A DNA stretch of 8,833 nucleotides from an uncultured Solirubrobacterales bacterium (GTDB lineage: Bacteria > Actinomycetota > Thermoleophilia > Solirubrobacterales > 70-9), in assembly GCA_937910825.1 (NCBI GenBank), contig CALEMO010000132.1:1-8833 (forward strand), given 5' to 3'. The notes beneath the pieces are model-generated. The model worked only from the letters and a program-made list of their open reading frames with translations. It had not been told where the DNA came from and searched no databases. The position numbers were made by a program, and so were the translations under genes. Shown piece after piece: positions 1 to 8,833 of this stretch (positions within the stretch are counted from its first letter, which is position 1; every line of letters begins with the position of its first letter).

Positions 1-107
1 GCATGCTCCACGGCTGGGACGACATAGAAGGCCGCTCAGCAGACGAAGGTCGTGGCCAGGTTGAGTTTCAACGCTCCGGCCGCGGCCTGCCCTGACGGCG
101 GTTTCAA
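1..107 (+). other. Leader upstream of mfd, possible 3' end of an upstream gene
   Basis: No gene can be named here. The three forward frames stop at 25-27 (TAG), 62-64 (TGA) and 93-95 (TGA). The frame open from position 3 to 95 is the same frame as mfd and would end 12 nt before the proposed mfd start, so it could be the C-terminal tail of an upstream operon gene. Its roughly 30 residues match nothing I recognise and its codon use is only weakly biased. A perfect 10-bp palindrome, GGCCGCGGCC, lies at 78-87, but the same string recurs at 8350-8359 and is unremarkable in GC-rich DNA. I see no clear promoter. Confidence 0.3.
97..101 (+). promoter_or_regulatory. Shine-Dalgarno-like GGCGG before the CTG start of mfd
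   Basis: GGCGG lies 6 nt before the CTG at 108. It is an imperfect match to GGAGG but its spacing is right, and it supports CTG 108 as the mfd start. No better ribosome-binding sequence precedes the TTG at 291. Confidence 0.4.
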
Positions 108-3100
108 CTGTCCCTTCGCCCAGCAATCGAACTGCTTCTCGATGACCCCGGCGTAACCCGGCTCGCGGGGCAGGTCCGCGATGCCGCGGACGGCTCGAAC
201 CGGGTTGAAACAGGGGTTTCCGAGGCGATCCGGCCGGCGCTGCTTGCCGGCCTCCTGGAGGACGACCGGGCGCTGCTCGACCGCCCGGCATTGATCGTCA
301 CCCCAGATGACCGCTCCGCCCGGGAGCTGAGCCTGGCCCTCCAGGCGTTCCTCGGGGATCGCGCCATCAGGTCATATCCGTCGCGAGGTACTGGCTATGC
401 GTCGCAGGTCAGCCCGCCACCACACTTGATCGGGATGAGAATCGATGCGCTCGATTCGTTCAGCCGGGACGAGGGAGTTCCGGTTGTCGTAGCGAGCGCG
501 ATAGCACTGGCCGAGGCAGTTCCCGACGCCACCCTGAGGCCGGCGGGCTTTTCGGTCGCGGTTGGGGAAGAGCATGATCCTTCGACTATCGCGCTCGACC
601 TCGACGCGGCCGGCTATCAGCGTGTCGACCAGGTTGCTGAACGTGGGCAGTTCGCGATCCGTGGTGGAATCCTCGACGTCTTCGCAGCAACCGAGGACCG
701 GGCGGCCCGGATCGAATTCTTCGGCGACGAAGTTGAATCGATGCGTTGGTTTTCCACCTTCACACAGCGTTCTCTGGGGACGACTGAGCGAATCGAACTC
801 GCGCCCGCAGCAGAACTCGACGTCGAGCACCGGGAGCTGGCCGAACTCGCCGTGGCTGAGGCCCTCGAAGAGGGCGAGACTCCCGACCTGGCGTCGGTGC
901 TGCCGATCGAGAGTTTCCGGGCGCCGCTGGACCTGATTCCGCAGGAGGCCGTAGTCATCCTGGCGGCCGCCGAGGAGATCGAGCCTGCCCTGAAGGACCA
1001 TTGGGACGACGCCACCACCGCGATGCACGCCGACGATGCCCGCCACCTTTATACGGATGTTGCGGAGCCGCTCTTCGAGCGTGCCTCCCTGGTCCTCAGG
1101 CGGCCGACGGAACAGGACTCCTCCGGTTCCGGGGGCGATACCCCATCCTCCCCTGCCAAGGCTCCCATGCCCCCCATGAGGGCCTATTTGGCGGAGACTC
1201 CGGCTCGGACGCTCAAGGAGGCTGAAGCCGAGCTGATTAAGCTGGTGAATTCCGGCTATCGCGCGCTGGTTGCGTTCGATTCGCGCGGAGAAGCCGAGCG
1301 GACCAGGTATTCGATGGACCGGGTCGACGCGAAGATTCTCGATCAGGGTCGTCTGCCTGCAACCCCGGCGGCGACCTTCGCCGAGGCAAGGCTCAGCGAA
1401 GGATTCGTATCGCCGAAACTGAAGCTCGCGGTCATTCCCTTCCGGCGACTGCTCCACCGGCGGCGTCGCGCCGACGAGCGTGCGCCGGAGGCGGTTCGTG
1501 GCCGCCTGACCTTCTCCGACCTCAGGGTCGGCGACTACGTGGTCCATGAAGATCACGGCGTTGCACGCTTCGCCGGTTTCGAGACCCGCGAGGTCGGCGG
1601 CATCACCAGGGACTACCTCTACCTGGAGTACCGGGGTGAGGACCGGGTCTACGTGCCGACCGATCAGTTCGCGAAGCTCTCCCGCTACGCGAGTTCCGCC
1701 GGGTCGCCGACCCTCTCTGCCCTCGGTGGCAAGAAATGGCTGAACATGAAAGCGAGGGCCCAGCGGGCCGCGGCGGAGATCGCCGGGGAGCTGGTCAACC
1801 TTTATGCCGAACGCCGTACCCGGACCGGACATGCCTTTTCGGCGGATTCCGAATGGCAGATGCAGTTGGAGTCGGCCTTTCCATATCGCGAGACGGCGGA
1901 CCAGATCGAAGCGATCGAGGCGGTAAAGGGCGACATGGAGTCAGCCCGTCCGATGGACCGGCTGGTTTGCGGTGACGTCGGTTACGGCAAGACGGAAGTC
2001 GCGATCCGGGCGGCCGTCAAGGCTGCCTCCGATGGCAAGCAGGTGATGATCCTCGCGCCGACCACGATCCTCGCCCAGCAGCACCTCGGCACCTTCCGGG
2101 AGCGCCTCGCTGGCCTTCCGTTCAGAGTGGATGGAGTGAGCCGCCTGCGCAAGCCGGCGGAGGTGAAGCGGGTGATCGCGGAATACGCTGACGGCGGCGT
2201 CGACATTTTGATCGGCACCCATCGCTTGCTCTCCCGTGACGTGAGAGCAAAGGACCTCGGGCTGATCGTGGTCGACGAAGAGCAGCGCTTCGGCGTCAAG
2301 CAGAAAGAACTGCTGCGTCAGCTCAAGTTGAAGGTGGATGTGCTCTCCCTCTCGGCGACTCCGATTCCACGCACGCTCCAGATGTCGATGTCCGGCCTGC
2401 GGGACATCTCGGTGATTGAGACTCCACCTGAGGGCCGCCGGCCCGTGCGCACCTATGTTGGTCCGTGGGACGAAGCGCTGGTCGAGCGGGCGATCAAGCG
2501 GGAGGTCGACCGAAAGGGCCAGATCTTCTTCCTCCACAACCGGGTGGAATCACTCGACGAGGCGGCTGAACGGCTGCGGGCGCTCGTTCCGGGAATCCGG
2601 GTCAGCGTTGCGCACGGGCAGATGGACGAAGGAAAACTCGAGGCGGCCATGCTCAAGTTCATGAGTGGGGAAACGGATTGCCTGGTGGCGACGACGATCA
2701 TCGAATCCGGGATCGACATCCCATCGGCCAATACGCTGATCGTCGAGCGGGCCGACCACCTCGGTCTGGCTCAGGCGTACCAGATACGAGGTCGGGTCGG
2801 GCGATCCAGGGAGCGGGCTTTCGCCTACCTCCTCTACCCGAGCGAAGAGGCACTGACGAACGAAGCTTCAACCAGGCTCGCCACCCTGGCCGACCACACC
2901 GAACTGGGTTCGGGCTTCCGGATCGCGATGCGGGACCTCGACATCAGGGGCGCCGGCAACCTGCTCGGCGACGAGCAGTCCGGTCATGTCGCCGCAGTCG
3001 GCTTCGAGCTCTACTGCCAGCTGATCGATGACGCTGTGGCTGAACTCTCTGAGCGCAACGATGACGACGAGGCTCACGAGCCGGTCCGCCTGGACGTCGG

Positions 3101-3524
3101 GGTGGACGCATATCTGCCGGTGTCCTACGTTCCATTCGAAGCTGCCAAGATCGACGTGCATCGGCGGATCGCCGCGGCTCGGCGCCCGGGTGAGCTGCGC
3201 CTGATCAGTGACGAGCTGATCGACCGCTTCGGTCCGATGCCGGACGAAGTGCAGAACCTGATGACCCTGCAGCGGTCGAGGATCGACTTCGCAGTGGTCG
3301 GGGCCGAAGCGGTGCAGTTTCGAGGCGGCAAAGTGAGCGTCACCGGAATCGAGCTGGATTCAGCCGCCGCCGAGGCGGTCCGGGCCAAAGTTGGTGGAGC
3401 CCTTTATGAATGGCGCACGAAAGAGATGGCGCTCAGGATCGACAACGATCCGGCGGTCCGGCTCGAAGCGATAAGCGCCCTGGCCGGAGCGCTAGTCGAG
3501 GTCCTGGAAAATCCGTCCGACTGA
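108..3524 (+). CDS. mfd: Transcription-repair coupling factor Mfd, CTG start
   Basis: Mfd is a DNA translocase that removes RNA polymerase stalled at template-strand lesions and recruits UvrA for nucleotide excision repair. From CTG 108 the protein has 1138 residues, normal for the family. In order: a UvrB-like N-terminal module (about 1-350, with GGILDVF and RIEFFGDEVES near 183-205); a Ser/Pro-rich linker (332-357); the RNA-polymerase-interacting domain from VGDYVVHEDHG at 474; the RecG-like motor with Walker A GDVGYGKT at 622-629, DEEQ at 723-726, SATPIPRT from 749 and QIRGRVGR at 892-899; the TRG region with RDLDIRGAGNLLG from 942; and the C-terminal TRCF domain from about 993. The N-terminal P-loop site is degenerate, as is usual for Mfd. 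Start choice: no ATG, GTG or TTG occurs in frame between the TGA at 93 and TTG 291. Starting at 291 would remove about 61 residues that look like normal Mfd N-terminus (SLRPAIELLLDDPGV and onward). Confidence 0.97.
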   Translation: MSLRPAIELLLDDPGVTRLAGQVRDAADGSNRVETGVSEAIRPALLAGLLEDDRALLDRPALIVTPDDRSARELSLALQAFLGDRAIRSYPSRGTGYASQVSPPPHLIGMRIDALDSFSRDEGVPVVVASAIALAEAVPDATLRPAGFSVAVGEEHDPSTIALDLDAAGYQRVDQVAERGQFAIRGGILDVFAATEDRAARIEFFGDEVESMRWFSTFTQRSLGTTERIELAPAAELDVEHRELAELAVAEALEEGETPDLASVLPIESFRAPLDLIPQEAVVILAAAEEIEPALKDHWDDATTAMHADDARHLYTDVAEPLFERASLVLRRPTEQDSSGSGGDTPSSPAKAPMPPMRAYLAETPARTLKEAEAELIKLVNSGYRALVAFDSRGEAERTRYSMDRVDAKILDQGRLPATPAATFAEARLSEGFVSPKLKLAVIPFRRLLHRRRRADERAPEAVRGRLTFSDLRVGDYVVHEDHGVARFAGFETREVGGITRDYLYLEYRGEDRVYVPTDQFAKLSRYASSAGSPTLSALGGKKWLNMKARAQRAAAEIAGELVNLYAERRTRTGHAFSADSEWQMQLESAFPYRETADQIEAIEAVKGDMESARPMDRLVCGDVGYGKTEVAIRAAVKAASDGKQVMILAPTTILAQQHLGTFRERLAGLPFRVDGVSRLRKPAEVKRVIAEYADGGVDILIGTHRLLSRDVRAKDLGLIVVDEEQRFGVKQKELLRQLKLKVDVLSLSATPIPRTLQMSMSGLRDISVIETPPEGRRPVRTYVGPWDEALVERAIKREVDRKGQIFFLHNRVESLDEAAERLRALVPGIRVSVAHGQMDEGKLEAAMLKFMSGETDCLVATTIIESGIDIPSANTLIVERADHLGLAQAYQIRGRVGRSRERAFAYLLYPSEEALTNEASTRLATLADHTELGSGFRIAMRDLDIRGAGNLLGDEQSGHVAAVGFELYCQLIDDAVAELSERNDDDEAHEPVRLDVGVDAYLPVSYVPFEAAKIDVHRRIAAARRPGELRLISDELIDRFGPMPDEVQNLMTLQRSRIDFAVVGAEAVQFRGGKVSVTGIELDSAAAEAVRAKVGGALYEWRTKEMALRIDNDPAVRLEAISALAGALVEVLENPSD

Positions 3525-3618
3525 AGGGCCACTCAGGAAAGCGGCGGACTGCCCCGGGTAGCTATGCTCTGGGACTCGTAAACGGAGGTTTGAAACTTCT
3601 TTCAGGAGGATTCACTGC
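3525..3618 (+). promoter_or_regulatory. mfd to SurA-like gene intergenic leader with possible promoter
   Basis: This 94-nt gap is the longest between genes in the window. TATGCT at 3563-3568 within GGTAGCTATGCT could be a -10 hexamer, but I see no convincing -35 box at the usual distance. A full GGAGGT at 3584-3589 lies too far from the ATG at 3619 to be its ribosome-binding site. No stable GC hairpin followed by a T-run is present, so I call no terminator for mfd. A promoter serving the downstream genes is plausible but unproven. Confidence 0.3.
3604..3610 (+). promoter_or_regulatory. Strong Shine-Dalgarno site for the SurA-like gene
   Basis: AGGAGGA ends 8 nt before ATG 3619. It is the best ribosome-binding sequence in the window and fixes this start. 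It is far stronger than those of mazG, eno or the last gene, which suggests efficient initiation at the first gene of the downstream cluster. Confidence 0.75.
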
Positions 3619-4989
3619 ATGAGCGGGGCACGTAAGTTCGGGCTGGTTATTTTCGGAGCGATTCTGGTCGCCCTTTTCGCTGGGATCGCGATCGCCAATG
3701 GTGGCGTGAGCCAGCCGAGCGTTTCCTCTGGTGATGTGGCTCTGGTCGAGGACGTGCCGGACGGACTCGGCGACATAAGCCAGGAAGATTTCGACCGGGC
3801 ATTCACCCAGACCTGGAAGCGCGGCGGACTCAAGCAGGCCCCGAAGCCCGCGGACGCACAGTTCACGCAGATCAGGGACGCTGCCCTGAACGACCTGCTC
3901 GACCAGGCCTGGTTGACCGGTGAGGCACAGGAGCTGGGCGTGAGCGCCACCGATCGTGAAGTTGATGCGGAATTCAAGACGATCCGCGAGGACCAGTTCA
4001 CTGATGATGCGGCCTACGAGAAGTTCCTCAAGGACAGCGGTTTTACCGAAGCTGAACTCCTCGATCGGGTTCGTCTCCAGGTGCTGAGCCGCAAGATCGA
4101 AGAGTCGATCACCAGCGGCATTACTTCGGTTTCCGACGAGGAAGTCCAGCAGAGCTACGAAGACAACCAGGCTGCCTACGTGGTACCTGAGTCACGCGAC
4201 ATCAGACTGATCGTCACCAACAACAAGGCCGATGCCGACAAAGCCGCTGCCGCGCTGAAGGACGACCCTTCGGACGAGAACTTCGCCAAGCTCGCCAAGC
4301 AGTTTTCAAGCCATCCGAGCAAGTCTGATGGCGGCAAGACAACCGCGACCGAAGGCATCTTCCCCGATCCTGCCGGCAGCGACATCATGTCGGCTGAAGT
4401 CGACGCGGTCGGCGGACCGGTCAAGGCAGGTGAGGACTTTTACGTCTACAAGGTGGTCGAAAGCACCGAAGAGACGACCCAGCCACTGGACGAGGTCAGG
4501 AACCAGATCGAGCAGCAGCTGCTTCCCCAGATCCAGCAGGAAGCGATGAGCTCCTTCGTCGCCGACTATTCGTCGAAGTGGACCGCAAGGACTTTCTGTG
4601 GGGACGACTACATAGTGGCTCGTTGCCACAACTTCGAGGCCGCGGGACGGCTTCAGCGGGCCGACCAGACCGGCGCGGTCACAGAAATCGTCGATGCGGC
4701 GTGTTACAAAGACGGTGCTTCGGACAAGGTCGCGGACGGCGCTCAGCCGCTGGTCTGCCCGGCCCTGGTTCAAGGCCGCAAGGTTCCGGCTCCGGGTTCG
4801 GCGATGGATCTTTCGCCCCAGCCGCTGGAACTCCAGACGCTTCCCTCCCAGCAGCCGGTGCCGCCTGGCGACGGTACTACCGCGGCAGCAGCCGCAGCCG
4901 GTGATCCCGCAGCCGCTGCTGATCCGGCAGCAGCCGCCGCCGCGGCACAGCAGCAGGCAGCAGCCGCTGCCGCGGCCGCCGGCCAGTAG
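3619..4989 (+). CDS. Membrane-anchored SurA/PrsA-like peptidyl-prolyl isomerase
   Basis: This is a predicted extracytoplasmic foldase of 456 residues. A short basic start (MSGARK) is followed by a hydrophobic segment at about 8-27, with no Cys at its end, so it is a signal anchor or cleavable signal peptide and not a lipoprotein. Residues about 50-180 are helical and resemble SurA_N: DAALNDLLDQAWLTGEAQEL, then a VSDEEVQQSYEDN helix leading into the catalytic domain. A parvulin-type (PpiC) domain follows at about 187-280, recognisable from FAKLAKQFSSHPSKSDGG (HPSK begins at 232) and a final FYVYKVVES strand. The domain is divergent, so isomerase activity is inferred and a pure chaperone role is possible. 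Residues 327, 336, 362 and 380 are the only cysteines and could form two disulfides outside the cell. Residues 422-456 are an Ala/Gln/Pro tail. SurA-like proteins near mfd and mazG are a familiar arrangement in Actinomycetota. Confidence 0.85.
   Translation: MSGARKFGLVIFGAILVALFAGIAIANGGVSQPSVSSGDVALVEDVPDGLGDISQEDFDRAFTQTWKRGGLKQAPKPADAQFTQIRDAALNDLLDQAWLTGEAQELGVSATDREVDAEFKTIREDQFTDDAAYEKFLKDSGFTEAELLDRVRLQVLSRKIEESITSGITSVSDEEVQQSYEDNQAAYVVPESRDIRLIVTNNKADADKAAAALKDDPSDENFAKLAKQFSSHPSKSDGGKTTATEGIFPDPAGSDIMSAEVDAVGGPVKAGEDFYVYKVVESTEETTQPLDEVRNQIEQQLLPQIQQEAMSSFVADYSSKWTARTFCGDDYIVARCHNFEAAGRLQRADQTGAVTEIVDAACYKDGASDKVADGAQPLVCPALVQGRKVPAPGSAMDLSPQPLELQTLPSQQPVPPGDGTTAAAAAAGDPAAAADPAAAAAAAQQQAAAAAAAAGQ
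4882..4986 (+). repeat. GC-rich low-complexity tract coding for an alanine-rich tail
   Basis: The last 35 codons of the SurA-like gene, before its stop, are built from GCA/GCC/GCG/GCT and CAG units. They encode 25 Ala, with runs of 6, 4, 7 and 8, broken by GDP, DP and QQQ. The codons are mixed, so this is compositional low complexity and not a pure microsatellite. Tracts of this kind can gain or lose units by slippage and may vary in length between strains. Confidence 0.85.
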
Positions 4990-4997
4990 GGTCGCGG

Positions 4998-6973
<1,976 letters not shown>

Positions 6974-6995
6974 AGGATTTGAGCGACCGGCCGGG

Positions 6996-7000
6996 AAAGG
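6996..7000 (+). promoter_or_regulatory. Shine-Dalgarno-like AAAGG before the GTG start of ftsB
   Basis: GGGAAAGG ends 7 nt before GTG 7008, in the 34-nt gap after eno. It supports GTG 7008 over the ATG at 6882, which would overlap eno by 92 nt. Confidence 0.45.
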
Positions 7001-7007
7001 CCTGTAT

Positions 7008-7382
7008 GTGTCAGTACGCGCCCACGCAGACGGCAGAAGCAATCGTGGCCGGCCACCTGCCCGCCGTCGGCCGGCAGCCAGGCGCAACCCCGACTCATCC
7101 AGTGGCCGAATCCAATGGGACCGGCTGGGACGGGTTCTGCTCGTACTGCTGGTCGGTGCGCTGCTCATTTCCTACATAAACCCGGTGATCAACCTGGCCA
7201 AGACATATCGCTCGGCTGGCGCAAGCAAGGCCGAACTCCATCGTGTCCAGGCCGAGAACGAACTGCTCGAGCGGCGGGTAAGGCATGTGAAAGGCGACGC
7301 GGTGCTCGAACGGGAGGCCAGAAGCCAGGGACTGATCAACGCGGGCGAGACTCCCTACGTGGTCAACGGATTAAAACCCTGA
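7008..7382 (+). CDS. ftsB: FtsB/DivIC-type septum formation initiator protein
   Basis: FtsB/DivIC proteins are small bitopic components of the divisome that act with FtsL and FtsQ/DivIB to activate septal peptidoglycan synthesis. From GTG 7008 the protein has 124 residues. It has an Arg/Pro-rich cytoplasmic N-terminus of about 40 residues (RRRPAARR), one membrane span at about 43-64 (VLLVLLVGALLISYI), an extracytoplasmic helix likely to be a coiled coil at about 70-98 (KAELHRVQAENELLERRV), and the family-type ending VLEREARSQGLINAGETPYV. Position directly after eno is the conserved location of ftsB/divIC in many bacteria, which supports the call. FtsB and DivIC are orthologous names and I cannot prefer one from the sequence; ftsB is used here. 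In-frame codons upstream of 7008 back to 6882 have lower coding plausibility because they lie over the eno C-terminus. Confidence 0.88.
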   Translation: MSVRAHADGRSNRGRPPARRRPAARRNPDSSSGRIQWDRLGRVLLVLLVGALLISYINPVINLAKTYRSAGASKAELHRVQAENELLERRVRHVKGDAVLEREARSQGLINAGETPYVVNGLKP

Positions 7383-7405
7383 GGCTGCGGCCCGGTTAGC
7401 TCGTC

Positions 7406-8833
7406 GTGAGCCTGGCCTCCTACGCATTCGGCATCCTCCAGTTGCTGGTTGTGCTGGCCTGCTTCGGGTTTTCGGCCTTTCGAATCAGGTCCTGGCTGAT
7501 CCCTTCGTTTGACGGGGCCCCGGCCCGGCTGGTTGAATCAGTGCTCGGGGTCGGGATGCTGATCATTGCGGCCGAGCTGCTTGGCCTGTTCAGCCTGATT
7601 CATGGTTGGACCCTGATTCTGTCAGGCCTGTTGCTGGCCGCGGTCTGCTGGCTTCGGGTATATCCGGGAGAGACGGATGAGGGTCTGCGTCCACCGCAAC
7701 CCGCGATCTCGAACGGCGCCCGGGTTTTCGCATTCGTGGTGGTTGCGGTTCTGGTTGCCCAGTGGGCCGCCTTCGTCTCCTACAACCTGGATCACGGCAT
7801 CACCAATTTCGATTCGGTCTGGTACCACATGCCCTACGCGGCTGACATTGCCCAGACCGGCTCCTCGCTGAGCTTTCACCGAACCGAGACAGTCTTCCTG
7901 AACTGGTTCTATCCGCAAAACTCGGAGATATTTCAGGGCGCTTCGGTTGCCCTGACCGGGCGGGATTTCGTTTCGATCTTCATCAACATGGGCTGGCTGG
8001 GACTGGCTCTGCTGGCCGGCTGGTGCGTCGGCCGCCCGTATGGACGGCCACACCTCACGATGCTCGCTTCAGCCGTGCTGCTGACCACTCATACGATGGT
8101 CGTACGGGAGCCGGGAACCGGCAAAAACGACATCGTCGCGGTGGCGCTGACTCTCGCCGTGGTCGCGATCCTGATCAACCGGGGTGCAGCCGCGCGTGAT
8201 GGCAGGGGGCGCCTCAGTCCGGACTGGATCATGGCCGCCGCCGGCCTTGCTGCCGGCCTTGCAGCGGGAACCAAAGTGACTGCGCTGGCCCCCGTCGCGA
8301 TGATTACTTTTACCGTGCTCTTCGCGACCATCGATGGTCGCCGCCTGCGGGCCGCGGCCATCTGGTTTGTTTCGGCCTTCGTTGGCGGCGGGTTCTGGTA
8401 CCTGCGCAGCCTGATCGCCTCCGGAAACCCGTTGCCGCAGCTCGAGTCAATCGGACCGCTAGATCTGCCCGGGCCGGAGCGGCTTCAGGTGGGCCGACAG
8501 GACTTCAACGTCTTCCACTACATCACCGACCTGGACATCTGGCGGGACTACTTCCTGCCGGGGCTCGAGTCGGGCTTCGGCTCGCTCTGGCCGCTACTGA
8601 TCCTGGTCGCGCTGGTCGGCCTTCTGGCCCTGGCATTTCGTGGGCCGGGCCGCCTTTGCCGGGCTCACGGTTTCGCAGCTCTGGTGGCGATTGCCTGTTA
8701 TCTGATTACCCCGCTCGGCGCCGCCGGACCAGAGGGTGATCCGACCGCGTTCGCGATCAACCTGCGCTTCCTCGTGCCAGCGCTCGCGGTGGCCCTGGCA
8801 CTGGTTCCGCTCTTGCCCTGGTTCGACCGCAGT
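7406..8833 (+). CDS. Polytopic membrane protein, probable GT-C glycosyltransferase (3' partial)
   Basis: An open frame runs from GTG 7406 to the last base (476 codons, no stop), so the C-terminus is missing. An in-frame TAG at 7397-7399 makes GTG 7406 the first possible start. It is 23 nt after ftsB and I see no good ribosome-binding site; TTG 7442 is an alternative. The protein is very hydrophobic, with about 11-13 likely membrane spans (roughly 5-25, 43-65, 68-83, 106-126, 190-208, 216-232, 242-258, 273-310, 316-333, 394-412, 420-437, 452-472). The first large loop carries ITNFDSVWYHMPYAADIAQ (Asp136) and NWFYPQNSE (166-174). Later segments have GTGKNDIVAVAL (237-248) and GTKVTALAP. An acidic residue in the first outer loop of a multi-span protein is typical of GT-C transferases that use lipid-phosphate sugars (PMT/ArnT type). 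The substrate is unknown. A non-enzymatic membrane protein cannot be excluded. Confidence 0.7.
   Translation, partial: MSLASYAFGILQLLVVLACFGFSAFRIRSWLIPSFDGAPARLVESVLGVGMLIIAAELLGLFSLIHGWTLILSGLLLAAVCWLRVYPGETDEGLRPPQPAISNGARVFAFVVVAVLVAQWAAFVSYNLDHGITNFDSVWYHMPYAADIAQTGSSLSFHRTETVFLNWFYPQNSEIFQGASVALTGRDFVSIFINMGWLGLALLAGWCVGRPYGRPHLTMLASAVLLTTHTMVVREPGTGKNDIVAVALTLAVVAILINRGAAARDGRGRLSPDWIMAAAGLAAGLAAGTKVTALAPVAMITFTVLFATIDGRRLRAAAIWFVSAFVGGGFWYLRSLIASGNPLPQLESIGPLDLPGPERLQVGRQDFNVFHYITDLDIWRDYFLPGLESGFGSLWPLLILVALVGLLALAFRGPGRLCRAHGFAALVAIACYLITPLGAAGPEGDPTAFAINLRFLVPALAVALALVPLLPWFDRS
8324..8341. repeat. Perfect 18-bp palindrome inside the GT-C-like gene
   Basis: GCGACCATCGATGGTCGC reads identically on both strands and encodes ATIDGR (residues 307-312) in a short loop between membrane segments. 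As RNA it could fold as a 7-bp stem with a UCGA loop. It may be a chance result of coding and GC bias. Confidence 0.9.

Noticed and set aside
65..211. GTTTCAAC at 65-72 and 101-108 with its inverse GTTGAAAC at 204-211 (also at 5352-5359)
   Set aside because: The 8-mers are short and irregularly spaced. The two GTTGAAAC copies encode Val-Glu-Thr in coding sequence, so chance is the simpler explanation and this is not an array or operator.
291..293. TTG 291 as the mfd start
   Set aside because: It would cut about 61 residues of Mfd-like N-terminus and has no good ribosome-binding sequence.
372..1832. 486-codon open frame on the - strand
   Set aside because: It lies fully opposite mfd, whose protein sequence is clearly conserved there. 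Long antisense frames are common in GC-rich genes, and its translation shows no recognisable domain.
3525..3580. Rho-independent terminator after mfd
   Set aside because: CCCCGGG is present, but there is no adequate stem-loop and no following T-run.
3410..3622. 70-codon + strand frame bridging mfd and the SurA-like gene
   Set aside because: Most of it overlaps the mfd 3' end in another frame, and no domain or proper ribosome site is visible. Only its overlap of TGA with ATG 3619 is noted as a minor finding.

Overview
The window is a GC-rich, gene-dense bacterial chromosome segment with every supportable gene on the + strand. The content and order (mfd, SurA-like foldase, mazG, eno, ftsB/divIC-type septum protein), the GTG and CTG starts and the Ala-rich secreted protein suggest an Actinomycetota chromosome. 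My best guess is Thermoleophilia/Solirubrobacterales, but this is inference from style and gene order, not from a marker gene.

Layout: 1-107 is a short leader, possibly with the last codons of an upstream gene. 108-3524 is mfd, the transcription-repair coupling factor. It has no ATG, GTG or TTG that would include its N-terminus and most likely starts at CTG 108. 3525-3618 is the longest gap between genes (94 nt). It carries a possible -10 element and two Shine-Dalgarno-like sequences. 3619-4989 encodes a membrane-anchored SurA/PrsA-like peptidyl-prolyl isomerase with four C-terminal cysteines and an alanine-rich tail. 4998-5669 is mazG, with an intact first domain and a shrunken second one. 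5681-6973 is enolase with all catalytic residues present. 7008-7382 is a FtsB/DivIC-type division protein. 7406-8833 is a large polytopic membrane protein, probably a GT-C-type glycosyltransferase, cut by the window end.

From 3619 onward the genes are separated by only 8, 11, 34 and 23 nt, so they probably form one transcription unit, perhaps together with mfd. The functions are mostly housekeeping: strand-specific DNA repair, extracytoplasmic protein folding, nucleotide-pool cleaning, glycolysis and septation. The terminal membrane glycosyltransferase-like gene is the least predictable member.

I did not find a convincing new biological system. The points worth a second look are the CTG start of mfd, the decayed second half of MazG, the unusual C-terminus of the SurA-like protein, a perfect 18-bp palindrome inside the last gene, and the identity of that gene. 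I saw no tRNA, rRNA, CRISPR array, insertion sequence or clear intrinsic terminator.
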